64,000 nt of DNA from positions 114,370,703 to 114,434,702 of the forward strand of contig OY294070.1 of the NCBI GenBank assembly GCA_958510875.1. Direction: 5' to 3'. The notes below the pieces were generated by a model. The model was given only the letters and a program-made list of their open reading frames with translations. It was not told the origin of the DNA and searched no databases. The stretch is from Endomychus coccineus (lineage: Eukaryota > Arthropoda > Insecta > Coleoptera > Endomychidae). This document shows, piece by piece, positions 30,251-40,364 of the stretch; position 1 is the first letter of the stretch, and every line of letters starts with the position of its first letter. Made by a program: the position numbers and the translations under genes.

Positions 30251-30640
30251 AATCAATGTATCCCATTGACAGATTTCTGAAACTTTACATTCCCTTCAAC
30301 CACATTAGCAGTTTGTAAATCATTCCCAATATATTTTCTGTTCCTATAATCATCTACAATTGACCCGCAGGGGTGTTCACAAAAGTAAGAGAAGTCACGT
30401 GATCAATTAATCACAGCTTTTTTACAATTCACAGTAGTCATATTAAATTATATAATGTAAACGGTTCTGGTTTATCTCATTATTTGTATAAGATAGTTGC
30501 ATGATGTTCGAGTCGATTTAGGTGTATTGACAATATAATAAAGATTCGTGATCCAGGTACGATTATATATAAATTCTCGGGAAATAGGTCATATCAATAC
30601 TTATGTTCTATATTTTCTCGTCTTTACATTTTTATTTACG

Positions 30641-30664
30641 TTTCGGTCCCACGACCATCATCAG
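30641..30664 (-). ncRNA. Hammerhead-like motif, left arm
   Basis: Minus strand: GTCTT, CTGATGA, T, GGTC-GTGG-GACC, GAAAC, an AT-rich loop, GTA, AAGAC. Helix I (GTCTT with AAGAC) is 5 bp and helix II 4 bp; A and C after GAA can pair with U and G of GUA. One base (T) is extra before helix II. This is the most complete candidate in the window. Confidence 0.48.
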
Positions 30665-30828
30665 AAGACTTATTATGTCTAAAACTGGATTACTTAAAAC
30701 TCGTTTCTAGTCTTTCATAGACTTTGTTGACATGAACTCGCATTTATTAAGAGTACTGCTTAACAGTGGATTCTTGATATGTTATACTTATATTCGTGTT
30801 TCTGTTCGTTTAGGCGACTTGGCGTCTT

Positions 30829-30853
30829 CTGATGATGGTCGTGAAACCGAAAC
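30829..30853 (+). ncRNA. Hammerhead-like motif, right arm
   Basis: Plus strand: CGTCTT, CTGATGA, T, GGT...ACC, GAAAC, a short AC-GT region, GTA, ATGACG. Helix I pairs 5 of 6 positions. It is a diverged partner of the left-arm motif. Confidence 0.42.
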
Positions 30854-30917
30854 GTACGTAATGACGAGAAAATATAAAGCATAAGTGTTAATGTGACCTA
30901 TTTCCCGAGAATATATA

Positions 30918-33246
30918 CAGGATGTCCTCGAACTGCGTGGCTGAAATAAAACCGAAGACTCTTTGATTCGAAAAAAATTTGATGAGCCTTTTCACTTTTG
31001 CCTCAAGTGTCTTGTTTAGCCGGTAGAGGGCTTCAAAGTTGCAAAAATAATTTTGTTTTTTCGGTATAACTTGAGAACGTGATGGAGGACTTTTACAATA
31101 TTTGGCAGGTGAGTTACTGTCAATAATAGCCGTTTTTGAGAGGGGAGCATAGAGCCTTAGAGACCATAGAAAAAGCTCAAACTTGAGGATGTAACGGAAA
31201 AGTGTCCAGAACTTTTTTGTGGTCGATGTAATTCACTCTATATTTTTTACGTAGATAGCTTATCTAATTTGAAAACTTTTCTTACTCTTAGAAAATTTTG
31301 ATAAAATCAACTGATTAGCTTGAAAAAATTAATTTTCGAGTCTCTGCAATTTTGGCTTACTAATTTTACTTGATTGACATACCTTAGTTGCCTTTGCTTT
31401 TCTAATGTCATTTTGGCATTTGGAGAATTTATTCTCAAAACTGTCAGTTTTTACTTTGCTTTCCGTAAAAATTTTATAAAATTATGGCTCAAAATTTCAC
31501 TAACACTGAAATGGTTGATATGTTATTGATTTATGGACTTTGTCGTTGCAATGGCCGGAGAAGGGAAAGATATCTGCATCGCAGAATTCCAAATCGGCAA
31601 ACCTTCGCGAAACTGGCAAATTTGAAGCAAATCGCAGAAAAACTGGACGCAGACGGACAAGAAGGACGTTAGAGCTCGAAGAAGCGATACTGGAAGCGGT
31701 TGAAACTGAACCTGGGATAAGCACACTACGTTTGGGACTTCGTATTGGAGCCTCAAAATCATTAGTTCATAATGTACTGAAAGAAGAACTGTTGTATCCC
31801 TATCATATTAAAACAGTTCAAGACTTATTGCCCATGGATCCAGGTCATCGGCTAGATTTCTGTCGGATTATTTTCCAAAGACAAAACGCAAACCCCAATT
31901 TTTGTAGAAGAATTCTGTTCACGGACGAAGATACTTTCACGAGATGTGGTCTTTTTAACCTCCATAATGAACATTTCTATGCTGATGAAAATCCTCATGA
32001 AACGGAAGTTACATATTTTCAGAATCAAACTAAAATCAATGTTTGGGTTGGAATTGTGGATAACTTTATTATTGGCCCTACTGTTATACCCGATCGATTG
32101 AACGGGGAGAACTACTTGAACTTTTTGGAACAAAGGCTACTTGAACTGTTGGAAGACTTGTCCTTACACATTCGTCGTGGCATGGTTTATCCATGATGGT
32201 GCACCTCCTAATTTCACATTAGCTGTGAGGCGACATTTGAATACGGAATATCCAGATCGCTGGATAGGTAGAGGACACGATGCACCAGTGAACTGGCCGG
32301 ACCGCTCCCCTGATTTGACGCCCTGCGACTTCTTTCTATGGGGCGCTTTGAAATCGAAAGTTCATGCAGCTCCAGTAAACACACGAGAGGAATTGTTGCA
32401 ACGAATTAATCATGAAGCGGATTTATTGAAGAATGATCCTGAAGTACTAGCCAGAGTTCAATCCAATTTCTTGAAACGAATTAATTTGTGTATTCAGGAA
32501 AATGGGCAACATTTCGAACAATTGATGCCTTAGCGATTTCCCAAAAAGTTTTGTTGTTCCTTTTAATTCAGCATTTGTTTTTCCTAAATAATCACATCGT
32601 TTCCCCATTTCTATTGTTTTTATTATTCGTGTTTTACCGAGATGTTAACCATTTCAGTGTTAGTGAAATTTTGAGCCATAATTTTATAAAATTTTTACGG
32701 AAAGCAAAGTAAAAACTGACAGTTTTGAGAATAAATTCTTCAAATGCCAAAATGACATTAGGAAAGCAAAGGCAACTAAGGTATTTCAATCAAGTAAAAT
32801 TAGTAAGCCAAAATTGCAGAGACTCGAAAATTAATTTTTTCAAGCTAATCCGTTGATTTTATCAAAATTTTCTAAGAGTAAGAAAAGTTTTCAAATTAGA
32901 TAAGCCATCTACATAAAAAATATAGAGTGAATTACATCGACCACAAAAAAGTTCTGGACACTTTTCCCGTTACATCCTCAAGTTTGAGCTTTTTCTATGG
33001 TCTCTAAGGCTCTATGCTCCGCTCTCAAAAACGGCTATTATTGACAGTAACTCACTTGCCAAATATTGTAAAAGTCCTTCATCACGTTCTCAAGTTATAC
33101 CGAAAAAACAAAATAATTTTTGCAATTTTGAAGCCCTCTACCGGCTAAACAAGACACTTGAGGCAAAAGTAAAAAGGCTCATCAAATTTTCTTCGAATCA
33201 AAGAATCTTCGGTTTTATTTTAGCCACGCAGTTCGAGGACACCCTG
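30918..33246 (+). mobile_element. Mariner-type element with about 600-bp terminal inverted repeats
   Basis: The element lies between TA dinucleotides (30916-30917 and 33247-33248). It starts CAGGATGTCCTCGAACTGCG and ends with the matching inverse (one early mismatch). The inverted repeats run 30918-31516 and 32647-33246. They include the promoter region, the ATG and the first 11 codons of the transposase, so the right repeat carries an inverted copy of the gene start. Such long repeats are rare in the Tc1/mariner superfamily. Confidence 0.85.
31484..32533 (+). pseudogene. Tc1/mariner-superfamily transposase with two frameshifts
   Basis: The gene is read in three pieces. 31484-31672 holds the N-terminal helix-turn-helix (TNTEMVDMLLIYGLC). 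A second frame to about 32170 carries ETEPGISTLRLGLRIGASKS and ILFTDEDTFTRCG with a first catalytic Asp. A third frame, 32165-32533, carries FIHDGAPPNFTLAV and WPDRSPDLTPCDFFLWGALK. The order is complete for a transposase of about 340 residues, and only two single-base-type shifts (near 31620 and 32170) break it. It was probably lost recently. Confidence 0.8.
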
Positions 33247-33249
33247 TAT

Positions 33250-34260
33250 ATAATGTATTAACAATTGAAATATTGGTGAAACAGATGCAAGAAGCAGTAT
33301 TTTGGATTCACTCAACCACACTATCTGCTAGTTGTGAGGTATTTGAGTGGAGACAAACATATAAACTTCTACAATTAACTCATCACACAATCCCCTACAA
33401 CGAATTCCTCACAAGATGTACTTATAAAGCCATATCCATTTCCACCTTGGTTATGCCATACATTCTTGAGGCAACGGGATGAGCGCTACACTTATGTAAG
33501 ATTCATTCCACGAACAGTACACTTTCCTAGTTGTCAAACAGTTCAATGAGTTTTCAAACGGATCACGTTATATTCGAGTCTAAATTTAATTTATTTCTCT
33601 ATTTTATGTCGATATCCTATTCTCGTTCAATCGTCTCCCAGAGAAAACGAAGTGAATGTATCTTGTATCTAAACAGTTTCATTGTTTATTCGAAAATCAA
33701 TCGCGTTATGATAATCTGAACTTAATGATCAATATCGTTGGGCAACAACTAAAAGAGAAAGTTCAAAGAGAGAAAAACGGTAACAATATCTTTTAGAAGC
33801 CAGCGATATTAATGTGAGAAAATCGCGCTATTTGTGCTACCTATTTGTTAAGAAATCTGCAATACACATTCTCCAGCCGGCTAACATTATTAACACTAAC
33901 AATCAGTCGACTACATCTTATAACCGAAATTTCGTTCACTAATTGAACACCATGTAATTCGTTTTATAAAGTAGGTTTACCCGTCTGGCCTTTCTTCATC
34001 GCGATATACCCAATTATATTCTCTTAGACAATCTAGGTCATTCGTAGCAAGGCACATACTTCGATGGTCGTACAAGAAGTTCATTGATTTATGATAAAAC
34101 TAAGCAGAGTGGATATTAAATACAAATCTGACAAGTCTCGAACGCCAACTCAATGATATTTAGCAATGATTGTCAACCAAAGCTGTCCAAAACCAAAGCT
34201 GTCCAATACAAAATACTTAATAGTATGATAGAATTAGCAATAAATGTCGCTAATTTTTGC
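33250..34260. other. No recognisable gene
   Basis: No domain-bearing frame or repeat recognised. Confidence 0.35.
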
Positions 34261-34264
34261 ATAA

Positions 34265-34365
34265 TTCTGAGTTCGGAGAAAAAAATTGCCTTAAGTAGAT
34301 AATTATGATACAAATTGAAGAACTTCGGAAGTTGGAGAATAAAACTCAAATTTTACACAAAACTT
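34265..34365 (+). mobile_element. Small PLE family B fragment with repeat edge
   Basis: 34265-34316 matches, inverted, the outer edge of the fold-back repeat (about 39580-39640). It is joined directly to a coding scrap LRKLENKTQILH, which matches the minus-strand PLE B sequence ending at 38458. It is a rearranged junction of PLE B and fold-back DNA. Confidence 0.5.
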
Positions 34366-34469
34366 TTAACATTTAATTCAAAAATGCTGACAGATTGTTT
34401 CACCACACTCTGGCATTTTCAAAGCAAGGAGTTATCAACTAAAGCTAAATCTAAAAGTATGTCCTTAAA

Positions 34470-35385
34470 TATTAGGAATCAGAATGTGGTACAAATTGAG
34501 GGATGGGGGTGGATAATGGTGGGAGTGTGTTTACAAAATTGTTAACAAGCGGTGAATTATATGTGTCGATTTGATCATTTAATATTACATTATTATTGTT
34601 TTTTGAGTGTTTCAATATTTCTATGGGTTCTAGTATATTAAGTTTATGTCCTTTTTCGTGAATATGTAGAATATCGAAATTAAGGGTGAAATTGTGGTTA
34701 TGTTCTAACAGGTGATTTGCGTAATTAGAGTCCTCTTTTTTGAGCCTGTAACTTCTCAAATGTTCGTTGAAACCTACGCTGAAACTGCGTCCAGTTTATC
34801 CTATGTACAAAGCACTACAATCATCACATCTCAGTTTGTCAACTCCAGATTTCTTTAATTTATCTTTTTTAGATTTCGAATTATTAATATACGAGCATAG
34901 GTTATTTGTTGTTTTAAAGGCGACGTTTTTATTCTGTTTTTTAAGCAATTGAGATATTTTTAGTGAATGTTTCCCTAAATATGTTAGACATGAGAAATTT
35001 GATGTTCTATTATTATTAATCTGAGGATGAATTAGGTCTAAGGCTTTGTTATTGAGTTTATTTTGGAGTATTTTATTAATTATCTTGACATTAAAACCGT
35101 TATTTTTGGCAATATGTATGATTCTGCTTAATTCCAAATGGAAATTATCTTTACTTAATGGTACATTAATTAATCTGTGTATCATATAATTATATGCTGC
35201 TAGCTTGTGTGATTGTTGATGTAAAGAAGTGTTGTGTATTGTGGTATCTGTGTGGATGGGTTTGTGATAAATAGCGAAAGAAAAGTAATTATTTGTATGT
35301 GAAATGGTCACATCTAAAAAGTTTAAGGACTTGTTGTTTTCCATCTCTAATGTGAATTCTATATTTGAGTGTAAGTTGTTAGTAC
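34470..35385 (-). mobile_element. Penelope-like element, family B copy 1 (truncated)
   Basis: The minus-strand frame 34796-35344 encodes the end of the reverse transcriptase (ENNKSLNFLDVTISHTNN, then YHKPIHTDTTIHN), the linker and the start of the GIY-YIG domain (CDDCSALYIG). A stop follows, and the frame continues (34472-34759) with RSYRLKKEDSNYANHLLEHNH. It is interrupted at 35385 by the PLE A insertion. Confidence 0.75.
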
Positions 35386-37300
35386 AGATTCCGCGTCACA
35401 ATAGCTCGACTTGATGCCGACGTTTCGCCAACCATTACAGGTGGCATCTTCAGGGCAGGCTTGAGGCTTGAACTGAAACTGGTTCTACTGGTTTCTGTAG
35501 CCGTATTTATTGTAGGAAAAATCATTCACGCTACATAGTTCACTGCCTTTGTTCCGGTAGTTAACTTCGTTTCGGCACCTGACCCTGCCGTTGTGCGATC
35601 ATGTGCGAAGTGGAATTCTCGAGGATGGGTTTACAAATGTTGGTAATGTAATATCCTGAGTCACGGTTCAGATTATTCGAATGTTTTAGGATTTCTATAG
35701 CTTCAAGGATTTTTCGCTGATAGAAGTTTGGGGCTCGGACTAAGATTTTAGTATCTTCAAAAAGGATTTGATGATTTGTGTTAAACTTGTGTTCCGCAAG
35801 TGCAGATCTACTGGTGTCACGAAGTCTTGTACAGCGCTCATGTTCTTTCACACGAGTAGCTACTGTACGACCTGTTTCACCAATGTAGACTTTACCGCAA
35901 GAACAGGGAATACTATAAACACCTTCTAAGTGGAGAGGAGGAAGGGGATCTTTGATAGGTTTATAAAACTGAGATAATTTTGGAAGTGTGGAAAAACGGG
36001 TAGAAATATTATGTTTTTGAGGATTTTGGAAATTCGATCTGTTATATTTTGAATATATGGAAGATAGGCCGTGGATAAAGCAGGTGGGAGGGTTCCTGGC
36101 TCAGGTCGATTTGGAATTTTAGGTGAAGTGTATTTCTTTATGGCTTTTTGAATGTTGTAATGGGAGAAATTGTTTGATAATAAGGCAGATGATAGATGTT
36201 TTAATTCTGATTTTAAGGATTGAGCCTGAGATAGGTTGACAGCTCTGTGGACCAGGGAGTTTATGACAGATTGCTTTTGGTCAGGGTGGTGGTGGGAAAG
36301 ACCATTGAGGTATCTATCGGTATGGGTGGGTTTCCGATACACAGAATGTCCTAAAGTACCGTCAGTCTGTCGACTAAACAATACATCCAGGAACGGGAGT
36401 GAACCTTGCGATTCGACTTCCATGGTGAAACGGATATTGGGATGTAATGAATTTAAATGATTGAGGAAGGGAACAAGCTTTTCGCGACCATGTTGCCAAA
36501 TAATAAGTATCGTCGACATATCTAAACCAACATTTCGGCTTGAGAACAGATGAGTCAATGGCATCTTGTTCAAAAGCTTCCATGAAGATATTAGCTATGA
36601 TCGGGGAAAGTGGGGAACCCATGGCAGCTCCCGAGGACTGCTCGTAGAACTTGCCATCGTATAGAAAATACGTGGAGGACAGACAAAAATCAATTAACGG
36701 TAGCAAGTCCGTTGAAATGTTTTTGGCAGGTAACAATTGAGAAATTATGGAAAGGGTGTCTGGAATGGGAACATTGGTAAACTGTGATTCGACGTCGAAG
36801 CTGACGAGCAAATCGCATGGGTCAACTTTCAACATTTGAAGTTTTTCAACGAAATGAAAGGAATTTAGGATAAAACTATTGGATTCACCTACAAGGGGTT
36901 TGAGAATAGATGACAGGTATCGAGAGAGTTTATAAGTAGGAGATCCGATAGTGTTGACAATTGGTCTTAGGGGAACTGAGGGCTTATGAATTTTAGGCGA
37001 ACCATATAAACGGGGACATTTTGAACAATGGGGGATTAGAAATTTCGTAACTGAATCAGGAAGGGAAGAATGACGAATAATTTGTGAAATTGAACGTTCT
37101 ATAGAGGAGGTGGGATCTTTTGGTAGAAGCTTATAGGAATTAGTTTGCAAATGTTGCAGGATTTTGTTATCATAATCTGAACGATTCATGACAACAGTAG
37201 AGTTTCCTTTATCAGCCCTCAAAATAGCCAAATCAGGATTTGATTTGAGTGAATTGAGAGCTTGAATTAAAGGTTAAGGGCAATTTGATTTAGGAATCTT
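35386..37300 (-). mobile_element. Penelope-like element, family A copy 2 (most complete)
   Basis: On the minus strand it holds most of a PLE open frame. The reverse transcriptase (36374-37231) has ILRADKGNSTVVM, LYGSPKIHKP, LVSFDVESQFTNV, AAMGSPLSPIIANIF and YVDDT. A frameshift near 36500 leads to the 35926-36573 segment (LPFLDVLF, YRKPTHTDRYL). A second shift leads to the GIY-YIG end (35561-35851, RVKEHERCTRLRDTSRSALAEH). An in-frame stop lies upstream of the first block. The 3' end, with its hammerhead-like motif, points left. Not functional as read. Confidence 0.82.
35423..35453 (-). ncRNA. Hammerhead-like motif in PLE family A copy 2
   Basis: Same sequence as at 25680-25711, on the minus strand: CTGAAGA, GCCA/TGGC stem, GAAACGTC. 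Confidence 0.4.
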
Positions 37301-37336
37301 GGAATGACGAAGAATTTTAGCAGTTTCGAAACGAAA

Positions 37337-37683
37337 TCCATAGTCCTTGAAGCTATAGAAATCCTAAAACATCCGGATAATCTGAACCGTGACTCAGAAT
37401 ATTACCTTCCCAACATTTGGAAACCCATCCTCGAAAATTCCACTTCGCACATGATCGCACAACGGCAGGGTCAGGTGCCGGAACGAAGTTAACCACCGGA
37501 ACAAAGGCTGTGAACTATGTAGCGTGAAGGATTTTTCCTACAATAAATACGGCTACAGAAACCAGTAGAACCAGTTTCAGTTCAAGCCTCAAGCCTGCCC
37601 TGAAGATGCCACCTGTAATGGTTGGCGAAACGTCGGCATCAAGTCGAGCTATTGTGACGCGGAATCCATCCGGAAGACAAGAT
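37337..37683 (+). mobile_element. PLE family A 3' fragment in inverted orientation
   Basis: It begins at ILEAIEILKHPDNLNRDS in the GIY-YIG C-terminus, ends QGQVPERS at 37492 and continues through the 3' region with a hammerhead-like motif at 37600-37631. It is head-to-head with copy 2, so both 3' ends face outward into PLE B. This is the inverted-partial-copy structure common for Penelope-like elements. Confidence 0.75.
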
Positions 37684-38460
37684 ATTTCTAGTATATTAAG
37701 TTTATGTCCTTTTTCCTGAATATGTAGAATATCGGGATCAAGGGTGAAATTGTGGTTATGTTCTAACAGGTGATTTGAGTAATCAGAGTCCTCTTTTTTG
37801 AGCCTGTAACTTCTCAAATGTTCGTTAAAACTTACGCTAAAAAATTATCTTTTTTAGATTTCGAATTATTAATATACGAGCATAAGTTATTTGTTGTTTT
37901 AAAGGCTACGTTTTTATTCTGTTTTTTAAGGAATTGAGATATTTTTAGTGAATGTTTACCTAAATATGTTAGACATGTGAAATTTGATGTTGTATTATTA
38001 TTAATCTGAGGATAAATTAGGCTTAAGGCTTTTTTATTGAGTTTATTTTGGAGTATTTTATTAATTATCTTGACATTATAACCGTTATTTTTGGCAATAT
38101 ATATGATTCTGTTTAATTCCAAATGGAAATTATCTTTACTTGATGGGACATTAATTAATCTATGTATCATACAATTATATGCTGCTAGCTTGTGTGATTG
38201 TTGATGTAAAGAAGTGTTGTGTATTGTGGTATCTGTGTGGGTGGGTTTTGTGATAAATAGCGAAAGAAAAGTAATTATTTGTATGTGAAATGGTCAGATC
38301 TAAAAAGTTTAAGGACTTGTTGTTTTCCATCTCTAATGTGAATTCTATATTTGAGTGTAAGTTGTTAGTATAGGTGAGGGAAGAATTTATTTGACGGTTA
38401 TTGCCTGTAAAGCAAGCGATGTGTAAAATTTGAGTTTCATTCTCCAACTTCCGAAGTATT
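37684..38460 (-). mobile_element. Penelope-like element, family B copy 2
   Basis: On the minus strand: MENETQILHIACFTGNN, NLHSNIEFTLEMENNKSLNFLDLTISH, then shifted frames with HRLINVPSSKDNFHLELN and CSYINNSKSKKD, and the GIY-YIG tail RSYRLKKEDSDYSNHLLEHNH. It overlaps in content with copy 1, so two PLE B copies flank the PLE A pair in direct orientation. A deletion joins the linker to the GIY-YIG tail near 37840. Confidence 0.72.
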
Positions 38461-38469
38461 ATAAATTTA

Positions 38470-39620
38470 CACTACGTAAACGCCGAAACCATAGATATAC
38501 AAATCGAAGAAACAAAAATCGAACACATTTTGATGGTCGCAAATGGTCCGAAAAAAATGGTTAAATGGCCATCGTCGGATTGAGTTCACTGTGCTTATGC
38601 GCCGTGAAAAGGCGAAAGAAATGGGCAGCGGATGAACCCGATTGGTGCAGCGGTGCAAATTGCAAAAAACCATCGATTTTTCTCGAAATTTCAAATATTC
38701 ATAACTATTGTTCTTTTCAAAATTAAGAGCTGATAAAAAAGCACTTTTGTAAAATGGCCCTAAAAAAATTGTGGTGCGGTAACGCGCTATTTTTTTCACG
38801 GTACCGTCTTCTCCAACAACCATATCTCGGGAACCCTTGCTCGAAAATCGATGTGTACGGTATTTTAACATATTTTTATTGTAATATATCAAATAACGAT
38901 TAAAAGTAATACAAAAAATTTTAAAAGTGACATTGATAAAACGTATTTAGTACATATTGTACTAAAAAAATAGTTTGTACGTTTTATTGCGTGACATTCC
39001 ATGCACTCGAAATCTATGACGCATAGTTCATGGAAAATAGTGATAATGAATAGATCGAATAGCGATTACTAGAAGTTACTAGAATCTTAATATTATTGAA
39101 TGGTAGTACGGATAAAGAAAAACATCGATTTTCGTGCAAGGGTTCCCGAGATATTGTTGTTTTTTGCCAGCGTTTGCATTTTGAAGCCATACGCTCGAAA
39201 ACGCCGGATAGCCGAGCTGCGGCAATTTTTTTAGGGTCATTTTACAAAAGTGCTTTCTTTTGCATTAAGCTGCGGTTTGCAAAAAGTGTACATCCGATCT
39301 TGCTGAAATTTTCAGCTCTTATTCTTCAAAAGAACAAGAGTTATGAGTTATGAGTATTCGAAATTTCGAGCAAAATCGATGTTTTTTTGCAATTTGCGGG
39401 TTCCATGCTGGTCCAATCGGGTTCATTCGCAGCATATTTTTTCCGTTTTTTTATGGCGCATGAGTTCATCAAAACCTTTTTTTCCCAACTCAATCCAACG
39501 ATGTCCGACGCGAAAAATCGGTTTTGTCGATTTTTACCATTTTTTTCTGAACCATTTGCGACGATAAAAAAATGTTCGATTTTAGTTCTTTCAATTTGTA
39601 TCATAATTATCTACATAAAG
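38470..39620. repeat. Large fold-back repeat
   Basis: Left arm about 38470-38870 and right arm about 39100-39620 are diverged inverted copies (CTCGGGAACCCTTGC on the left, GCAAGGGTTCCCGAGA on the right; TGGTCGCAAATGG and inverse). The unique centre near 38935-38990 is itself a short palindrome (AAAACGTA...TACGTTTT). Both arms have open frames only because of base composition. Non-coding. Confidence 0.7.
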
Positions 39621-40126
39621 CATTTTTTTCTCCGAACTAAGAACTAAAAACTCCAAAAAGCTAATTCTATCACACAATAAAGAAACTTTTACTGTCTACG
39701 ATCGATAATGAACGATATATCGAACGCTAGAAATGACAGAGGCTATCCGGAGCACAATTCAACATGATACCAAAAGGTGTTGAACTTGAACAAAACGGTG
39801 GAACAAAAACTGCAAGGAATCAATATCAGCAACACCATTATGCACATGGTTGCTGCGACAAATTGAATATAAAACATGGAGAGCAATTTGTTATTTCAAT
39901 CGGAAGAAAATAGATTTGAAATTATGCATGCAAGTAACATACACCCAAGTATATAAAATCTCAAGCCGAAGTCACTTCAGTTCAGAGTTATTTCCTCGAT
40001 GAATATTGATCGAATTTGTTGTAAATATAAACCTGTACATGGTGAACCAAAAAAGAGTATCATCAGCTCTAATATACTTGTTTTCAAGTATTTTTGGCGG
40101 GGAGGTAATACTATTGGTTGGATAAC

Positions 40127-40359
40127 CCCATAGTCAAAGTAGGTCTGCCGGAGCCTCCCTTCCATCGTTTCTCGAGCTGGATGACGTCCCCCAGCTCCTC
40201 CAATCACAGCCTTGCTCTCATCAGCTCGTCGCCGGCACGTGACAACATCATATTATGTCGTCGTTTATGACATTAAATAAACGACCAATCAGATTGCACT
40301 AAAATTTTTAAAATAGTAGAAGGGAGGCTCCGGCAGACCTGGTATACTTTGACTATGGG
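40127..40359. mobile_element. MITE with long GC-rich terminal inverted repeats
   Basis: CCCATAGTCAAAGT then AGGTCTGCCGGAGCCTCCC at 40127-40162 is mirrored at 40319-40359, with a 5-base indel. The 155-base interior contains two CCAATCA boxes and CACGTGAC. There is no coding capacity. The target duplication is unclear, so the superfamily is not assigned. Confidence 0.72.
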
Positions 40360-40364
40360 ATTAC

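Larger units (their letters stand above)
30566..30917. repeat. Inverted repeat with a hammerhead-like motif in each arm
   Basis: Left arm 30566-30670 and right arm 30820-30917 are inverted copies (TTCTCGGGAAATAGGTCA on the left, TGACCTATTTCCCGAGAA on the right) around about 150 bases of different sequence. Each arm contains a hammerhead-like core. The right arm is cut by the mariner-type insertion at 30918. This looks like inverted pseudo-LTRs of a Penelope-like element. Confidence 0.65.

Noticed and set aside
38467..39647. Several 74-141 residue frames in the fold-back repeat
   Set aside because: They mirror each other across the inverted arms and contain no recognisable domain.
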